From JAUIAI01 sp050633665 (lineage in GTDB: Bacteria > Pseudomonadota > Gammaproteobacteria > Burkholderiales > Burkholderiaceae_E): 64,000 nucleotides of DNA. Below, piece by piece: positions 59,347-64,000 of this stretch. The translations under genes were made by a program, and so were the position numbers. The notes below the pieces were generated by a model that was not told the origin of the DNA, searched no databases, and saw only the letters and a program-made list of their open reading frames with translations. The stretch is from NCBI GenBank assembly GCA_050633665.1, contig JBOEGY010000002.1, positions 1-64,000 on the forward strand. The letters run 5' to 3'. Numbering within the stretch: the stretch's first letter is position 1; every line of letters begins with the position of its first letter.

Positions 59347-62300
59347 TTACGGTGTTGGCGGGTTGTCTGTCTCGATTTGCTGCAAAGGGGCAGGGGCCGC
59401 GGCCGCAGTCTTCTTGCGGACGCGACGCGGCCGCGGCGCCGCCTTGGGGGCTGCGGCAACCGGCGCCGGGCTGGAAGAGGTCTCAACCATCTGTAGGCCA
59501 GCATCCCGGACAACTTCGTCCAGATTGGCCTTTGGCTCCCTGACCGCTGGTTCCCGGGCTGGCGGGGGTTTGCTTGTCACTGGCTCAGGGTTGCTGACAG
59601 GGGCCGGTGCTGCTTGACTGGCTACGGGCTCTGCGGCTTTTTCAGGCGCGGGCGGCGGCGGCTCCGACTGAGCAACTTTTGCGGGTGCTTCAGGTTGAGC
59701 GTCTGCGGCAGTTGCGTCTGATGCCTGATCCGCGGCCGGTGCTTTAGGCGCTCTGGGAGCTCTGCGCGGCCGGCTTGGTTTGGCAGGCGCTTCGTCGGCG
59801 CCAGCTTCGTCGCTTGCCTCGGCAGGCGCTTGCGCAGTGGCAGTCTCGGTCTTGTCGTCCCGCGCCTGTACCGGCTTGCGGGACCGACTGGCACGGGCAG
59901 GCCGGGGCGCTGCCTCTTCATCGGATGCGGCAGTTGGCTCGCTGGCAGCTTCCGCGTCGGTGGTGGCCGGAGTGGCTTCAGCAGACTGTTCGCCTGACTC
60001 GTTGTCACGGCTGCCACCCCGTCGGCCCCGGCGACGTCGCGAGCGTTTGCGCGGAGACTCTTCCGAGTCATCGGTGCTGGCTTGCGCAGCGGTGTCAGTG
60101 TCGATCGCGGCAGTTTCCTCGGCCGTGGTCGGTTCGCTCAGTGCGGTTGCCGCGGCAGCAGCAGCCGCAGCCAGGCCGGCACTGGAGGCGCCATCCGGGG
60201 TCTCAGTCTGGGCGGTGTTCGTTTCCAGATCAGTGTCGGTTGCTGCGGACTGCTCGTTCTGTTTTTGAACGGTGCCCGGTTCGTTGCGACGGCGACGGCG
60301 ACGGCGGCGGCCGTCTTCCCGTTGCTCATTGTCTGCTCCGGCCTCAGCAGTGGCGGCGGTCTGGTTCGGCTTGGCGGTCTCTGTTGCCCGGTCGCCTCGC
60401 GCATCTTTGGCGCCACGTCCGCGTCGCGGTTCACCATCGCGACCGCGGGCTGGTTTTTCGGCGCTGGTCTCAGCATTGGCGCCGCCTCTGCCGCGCCGGG
60501 TTCGGCCGGACCCGCTATCGTCGCGTTTGCCACGGTTGCGATCGCGTCCATTACGACCGCCACGACCTTCGCTGTTGTTGCCAGCGGTCTTGGGCGACTT
60601 GGCAGCGCTTTCGCCGGCCTCGGTATCCTTGACTTCGGACTCATTTGCCGCGCCTGATCCGCTTAGCCATCCGAACAGGCGTCCGAACAAGCCGACGCTT
60701 TCTGTCTGACTGACTGTGCTGGCGGTTTCAACGGGTTTGTCTACCGGCTTGGGAGCCGGTGAGTCTGGTGTGATGCCTTTGACTTTGGCTTCCTGGCGAG
60801 GCTTGACAGTGTCGGCGCGGCGCTCCAGATAACCCTCGTCGGCGCTTGGTCCTTCGCTGACCTGGTAACTGCTCTGGTAGGTGGCCAGGCGTTCATCGTC
60901 GTGACGCAGGCGTTCCAGTTTGTGATGCGGGGTTTCGATGTGCTTATTGGGCACCAGGACGATTTCAACTTTTGTCCGGGCTTCAAGTTTGGCAATTTCC
61001 GCGCGCTTTTCGTTCAGCAGGTAAGTGGCAACTTCGACGGGTACCTGCGCGTAAATCGCGGCCGTGTTTTCTTTCATCGACTCTTCCTGAATGACGCGCA
61101 GTACTTGCAGGGCGGAAGATTCAATGTCCCGGATAACACCGGTGCCGGTGCATCGGGGGCAGGTGATATGGGTCCCTTCATTGAGCGCCGGACGAATGCG
61201 CTGGCGCGACAATTCCATCAGGCCGAAGCGACTGATCTTGCCGGACTGGACCCGCGCCCGGTCGATATGTAGAGCGTCTTTCAGGCGCTGCTCGACTTCG
61301 CGTTGATTTCGACTGACTTCCATGTCGATGTAGTCGATCACAATCAGGCCACCGAGGTCGCGCAGTCGCATCTGGCGCGCGACTTCGTCGGCTGCTTCCA
61401 GATTCGTGCGCAGAGCGGTTTCTTCAATGTCTGAGCCACGCGTTGAGCGTGCCGAGTTGACGTCAATCGCCACCAATGCCTCGGTATGGTCGATCACGAT
61501 TGAGCCACCCGATGGCAGCGGCACGTTGCGTGAGTACGCGGTTTCGATCTGATGCTCGATCTGGAAGCGGGAATAGAGCGGTGTGTCATCGACATAGCGC
61601 TTTACCCGGTTTTCCATGTCCGGCATGACGTGAGCCATGAACTGGCAAGCCTGCTGGTAGATATCGTCGGTATCAATCAGCAACTCGCCGATGTCGGGCG
61701 AGAAGTAGTCGCGGATCGCCCGGATAACCAGGCTGCTTTCCTGGTAAATCAGGAACGGCCCCGCGGACGAGCCGGCGGCGCCTTCGACCGCCGTCCAGAG
61801 TTGCATCAGGTAGTTGAGATCCCACTGAAGCTCCTCGGAAGAGCGACCGATCCCGGCGGTCCGGGCAATCAGGCTCATCCCTTTCGGATACTCGAGCTGA
61901 TCCATCGTCTCGCGCAGCTCCTGGCGGTCTTCGCCTTCAACCCGGCGCGACACGCCGCCGCCTCTGGGGTTGTTGGGCATCAGGACAAGATAGCGGCCGG
62001 CCAGTGAGATGAACGTGGTTAAAGCTGCGCCTTTGGAGCCGCGCTCTTCCTTGTCAACCTGGACGATGATGTCCAGACCTTCGCTGATCGCATCCTGGAT
62101 GCGCGCCTTGGAGACCTCGGTCCCCGGCTTGAAATAAGACTTGGAGATTTCCTTGAATGGCAAAAAGCCGTGCCGTTCCTCGCCGTAGTTGACGAAACAG
62201 GCCTCAAGGCTGGGCTCGATCCGGGTAATGACGCCTTTGTAGATATTGCTTTTACGGGATTCGCGTCCGGCGGACTCGATATCGATGTCGACAAGTTTCT

Positions 62301-62364
62301 GACCGTCGACGATGGCCACTCGCAGCTCTTCAGCGTGAGTGGCATTAAACAGCATTCGCTTCAT
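59347..62364 (-). CDS. rne: Ribonuclease E
   Basis: 1005 residues from ATG 62364 (MKRMLFNATHAEELRVAIVDG, as in E. coli). The S1 RNA-binding domain is near residues 35-120. The catalytic core includes VIDHTEALVAIDVNSAR and DLGGLIVIDYIDM (metal-binding Asp residues), and the zinc link CPRCTGTG (about 400) that holds the dimer. From about 510 on, the chain is low complexity: Arg/Gly-rich blocks such as GRRRRRRRRNE and Ala/Pro/Glu-rich stretches, forming the disordered scaffold for RNA and degradosome partners. Its leader is over 500 bases long. Confidence 0.97.
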   Translation of the reverse strand: MKRMLFNATHAEELRVAIVDGQKLVDIDIESAGRESRKSNIYKGVITRIEPSLEACFVNYGEERHGFLPFKEISKSYFKPGTEVSKARIQDAISEGLDIIVQVDKEERGSKGAALTTFISLAGRYLVLMPNNPRGGGVSRRVEGEDRQELRETMDQLEYPKGMSLIARTAGIGRSSEELQWDLNYLMQLWTAVEGAAGSSAGPFLIYQESSLVIRAIRDYFSPDIGELLIDTDDIYQQACQFMAHVMPDMENRVKRYVDDTPLYSRFQIEHQIETAYSRNVPLPSGGSIVIDHTEALVAIDVNSARSTRGSDIEETALRTNLEAADEVARQMRLRDLGGLIVIDYIDMEVSRNQREVEQRLKDALHIDRARVQSGKISRFGLMELSRQRIRPALNEGTHITCPRCTGTGVIRDIESSALQVLRVIQEESMKENTAAIYAQVPVEVATYLLNEKRAEIAKLEARTKVEIVLVPNKHIETPHHKLERLRHDDERLATYQSSYQVSEGPSADEGYLERRADTVKPRQEAKVKGITPDSPAPKPVDKPVETASTVSQTESVGLFGRLFGWLSGSGAANESEVKDTEAGESAAKSPKTAGNNSEGRGGRNGRDRNRGKRDDSGSGRTRRGRGGANAETSAEKPARGRDGEPRRGRGAKDARGDRATETAKPNQTAATAEAGADNEQREDGRRRRRRRRNEPGTVQKQNEQSAATDTDLETNTAQTETPDGASSAGLAAAAAAAATALSEPTTAEETAAIDTDTAAQASTDDSEESPRKRSRRRRGRRGGSRDNESGEQSAEATPATTDAEAASEPTAASDEEAAPRPARASRSRKPVQARDDKTETATAQAPAEASDEAGADEAPAKPSRPRRAPRAPKAPAADQASDATAADAQPEAPAKVAQSEPPPPAPEKAAEPVASQAAPAPVSNPEPVTSKPPPAREPAVREPKANLDEVVRDAGLQMVETSSSPAPVAAAPKAAPRPRRVRKKTAAAAPAPLQQIETDNPPTP

Positions 62365-62907
62365 TCGAATGACTCCATGCGCAAGATGCGTGGCCTGCGC
62401 ACAGCCAGTCAAGGACGTCGAGTCGGGGTCAGACCTGGAGCGATTCAGTTAGCCGTAGGCAAAACAGACCGTCCGCATGCGTCGGGACCGCGTGCTGACG
62501 CCGACGGATAGGTCGGTCTGGCTCGGGTTGCTTGACGATGAAGAGGGTTGCCTGACATTTGCTAGTGAATTGTGTGCTGGACAGGGTTGACCTTGTCGCT
62601 GCGAGGCAGCTACCAGGTTCGACATTCTTGGCATCGACGCTCGCGGGCGTCGATCGCATTATTGAAATTCTTTCCGTTAGGTGTCACCGGCTTATCCGGT
62701 GACTGGCACTTTGCTCAAGCGTCGCAGGCTTGGTATTTACCCTTGATGGCGACCCGGTCTGGTCGCTACCACTGCGCAGTAATCGCGCGGTTCTCGCGGG
62801 TCAGAGGTGCAGGCCATCTGATAGTTTGGCCGCCGGTTCTCTGTTTGTTTCCTGCCTGACTCACACCGCCGTTCGGAAAATTGTCGGGCGTTGCATCACA
62901 AAGTAAC
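62365..62907 (-). promoter_or_regulatory. Long structured 5' leader of rne
   Basis: About 540 bases lie between the likely transcript start and the rne ATG. Several hairpins are visible in the transcribed strand: 62683-62703 (GTCACCGG-CTTAT-CCGGTGAC, eight perfect pairs), 62633-62654 (ATCGACGC-6-GCGTCGAT, eight pairs), and a 56-base structure at 62465-62520 closed by CAGACCG/CGGTCTG with CGTCGG/CCGACG inside. In E. coli, RNase E cuts its own leader to control its level; the same is likely here but the sequence is not directly comparable. Confidence 0.55.
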
Positions 62908-62913
62908 TCTCAG

Positions 62914-62935
62914 AGTATAGCAATAAGCGCTTATT
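62914..62935 (-). promoter_or_regulatory. rne promoter with a 14-bp palindrome in its spacer
   Basis: On the minus strand TATACT (62914-62919) is a strong -10 box. Next to it, filling the -35/-10 spacer, is AATAAGCGCTTATT (62922-62935), a perfect 14-bp palindrome. No good -35 hexamer is seen at 17 bases, so an activator or repressor at the palindrome is plausible. A second 12-bp palindrome, CAGCGCGCGCTG, is at 62947-62958. Confidence 0.45.
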
Positions 62936-63120
62936 CAGGGGTCTGACAGCGCGCGCTGCGGGCTCCGGACACGTATTAGCTGCTTTGAGGCGGCATAGAA
63001 TGGCTGCTTAGGCTGCCATTATTTGCACCTGCTAACTCCCGATGGCAAGTTTTTAAGGGCAAAAGGCTCTCATTGGCTTTCTTTTCCGGTCTAATGCCGG
63101 TTGTTGTTAAACCGGCCGGC
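62936..63120. other. Remaining part of the rne-rluC divergent gap
   Basis: It holds the CAGCGCGCGCTG palindrome, a hairpin AATGGC-10-GCCATT around 63000-63021, and near the rluC start an ATGCCGG (63094-63100) that can pair with CCGGCAT (63116-63122) or, alternatively, CCGGTT with AACCGG. TAGAAT near 62996 could be the rluC -10 box. I saw no gene here. Confidence 0.4.
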
Positions 63121-64000
63121 ATGCTGCGTATCCCTATGACTTCTGTTGTTTCTACCCATCAGGTGCAAACGCCATCTATCGACGAATCGAGCGATGGGCA
63201 GCGCTTGGACAACTTTCTGGCCAAGTTTTGCCAGGGGGTGCCCAAAAGTCATCTTTATCAATTGATACGCAGTGGGCAGGTGCGCGTGAACAAGGGTCGG
63301 GCGCGCCCGGATACCCGGCTGGCGCTGGGCGATGTTGTGCGGATTCCCCCGATTCGCATGAAAGACAAGCCGGTGGCGTCTGACAGTGGAATGCGACAAC
63401 GATCGTTAGCCGAGCTCGGGCGACGTCTGCCGGTCCAGTTTGAAGACGATGCGCTCCTGATTATCGACAAACCGGTTGGGACCGCTGTTCATGGCGGTAG
63501 TGGCGTCTCTTCCGGGGTTATTGAGCAGTTGCGGGCCGCGCGTCCGTCGGCGCGATATCTGGAGTTGGCGCACCGACTGGATCGCGATACCTCCGGCCTA
63601 TTGATTCTTGCCAAGTCCCGGCCAACGCTGCGGCGCATGCATGAGTTGTTCAGGCAGGGGAAGATGGACAAGCGCTATGTGGCGATTGCGCTGGGCAATG
63701 TGCCGCGGCGGGACAAAACAATTAAATTGCCGCTGACCCGGACTGAGCGGCCTGGCGGAGAACGACTGGTTCTGGTTGACCCAAACGGCAAGCCGGCACT
63801 GACGACGATTATTGGGGCTGGCTCTGTTGAGCTCAGGGCCATCGGGCCGGTCAGTCTCGTATCGGTCAGTTTGGGCACCGGGCGCACCCATCAGATTCGA
63901 GTGCATCTGGCGGCCAGTGGGTGGCCGGTCCTGGGGGATGCGAGATACGGCCAGTTTGAGGTGAACCGGCGGGCAGCCCAGCAGGGCTACAGCCGGATGT
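63121..64000 (+). CDS. rluC: 23S rRNA pseudouridine synthase RluC, 3' end cut off
   Basis: I translated the plus strand from the ATG at 63121; 293 codons are present and the frame is open to the window end. It has an S4 RNA-binding domain (GQRLDNFLAKFCQGVPKSHLYQLIRSGQVRVN) followed by the pseudouridine synthase domain with the catalytic Asp in HRLDRDTSGLLILAKS and the later GRTHQIRVHLA. RluC modifies three uridines (955, 2504, 2580) in E. coli 23S rRNA. Other in-frame ATGs are at 63094 and 63136; the latter gives the E. coli-like N-terminal length, and none has a clear ribosome site. Divergence from rne matches E. coli gene order. Confidence 0.9.
   Translation, partial: MLRIPMTSVVSTHQVQTPSIDESSDGQRLDNFLAKFCQGVPKSHLYQLIRSGQVRVNKGRARPDTRLALGDVVRIPPIRMKDKPVASDSGMRQRSLAELGRRLPVQFEDDALLIIDKPVGTAVHGGSGVSSGVIEQLRAARPSARYLELAHRLDRDTSGLLILAKSRPTLRRMHELFRQGKMDKRYVAIALGNVPRRDKTIKLPLTRTERPGGERLVLVDPNGKPALTTIIGAGSVELRAIGPVSLVSVSLGTGRTHQIRVHLAASGWPVLGDARYGQFEVNRRAAQQGYSRM

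Noticed and set aside
59775..60632. Plus-strand open frames of up to 285 codons opposite the end of rne
   Set aside because: They come from the low-complexity Arg/Ala/Pro tail of RNase E; the translations are Arg/Trp-rich and not protein-like.
62947..62958. CAGCGCGCGCTG as part of a terminator
   Set aside because: No T-run on either side and no gene ends nearby.

Overview
The window is about 64 kb of ordinary, gene-dense chromosome (roughly mid-50s % G+C by eye). It most likely comes from a free-living, probably uncultivated or marine gammaproteobacterium. Reasons: divergent rne/rluC as in Escherichia coli, a YcbZ-type Lon-like protease, a DUF1415 protein, a moaA-fdhD-mobA-moeA operon, assimilatory cysH-cysD-cysN, and an EamA exporter beside a MocR-type regulator. 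I saw no rRNA, tRNA, CRISPR array, insertion sequence, integrase or phage gene. The genus is not assigned.

Layout. 1-5.4 kb: a cut-off DUF1028 gene and a ketopantoate-reductase-like gene (coupled), a DUF2238 membrane protein, and three unfamiliar exported proteins. 5.4-9.4 kb: a large membrane PAS/GGDEF/EAL c-di-GMP protein and a FeeM-like acyltransferase. 9.7-17.6 kb: an organic-acid catabolic cluster with two regulators (GntR/FCD and IclR). It holds a PhyH dioxygenase, an MBL-fold protein with an altered metal motif, a UxaA/GarD-type dehydratase, a short citrate-synthase-fold lyase and a CaiB CoA-transferase. 17.7-26.7 kb: hemerythrin, a thioesterase, and a dipeptide-type ABC transporter operon ending in a fumarase/aspartase-superfamily lyase, with a divergent LysR regulator. 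26.7-29.7 kb: cysH-cysD-cysN with a terminator. 29.8-35.7 kb: a crotonase, two MFS exporters, a Spherulin-4-type secreted protein and a two-FAS1 lipoprotein. 35.7-40.1 kb: an SbcD-like nuclease, a YhaN/SbcC-like ATPase and DUF1415. 40.1-50.5 kb: EamA/MocR pair, Lon-like protease, htpG, a family 6 uracil/hypoxanthine-DNA glycosylase, a spermidine-synthase-like protein and a GspE/PilB ATPase. 50.5-55.4 kb: a gene remnant, GST/HxlR pair, VWA-SMR-MoxR, and two c-type cytochromes. 55.4-64 kb: molybdenum cofactor operon, rne with a long leader, and a cut-off rluC.

How the parts work together. Several intergenic regions carry palindromes that fit the neighbouring regulator: a 19-bp perfect inverted repeat between the IclR gene and the lyase operon, a 13-bp T-N11-A palindrome beside the LysR gene, GTACAGT direct repeats three helical turns apart beside the MocR gene, an FNR/DNR-like box before the hemerythrin gene, and a sigma-32-like promoter before htpG. 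The transporter-plus-lyase operon suggests uptake of a peptide-like or amino-carboxylate compound followed by C-N or C-C bond elimination. The 9.7-17.6 kb cluster looks like a route that oxidises, dehydrates, CoA-activates and cleaves a hydroxy acid. Its substrate is not predictable from sequence alone and it is the best candidate here for undescribed biochemistry.

All calls come from reading the sequence. Family names rest on recognised motifs and none was confirmed by a database search.
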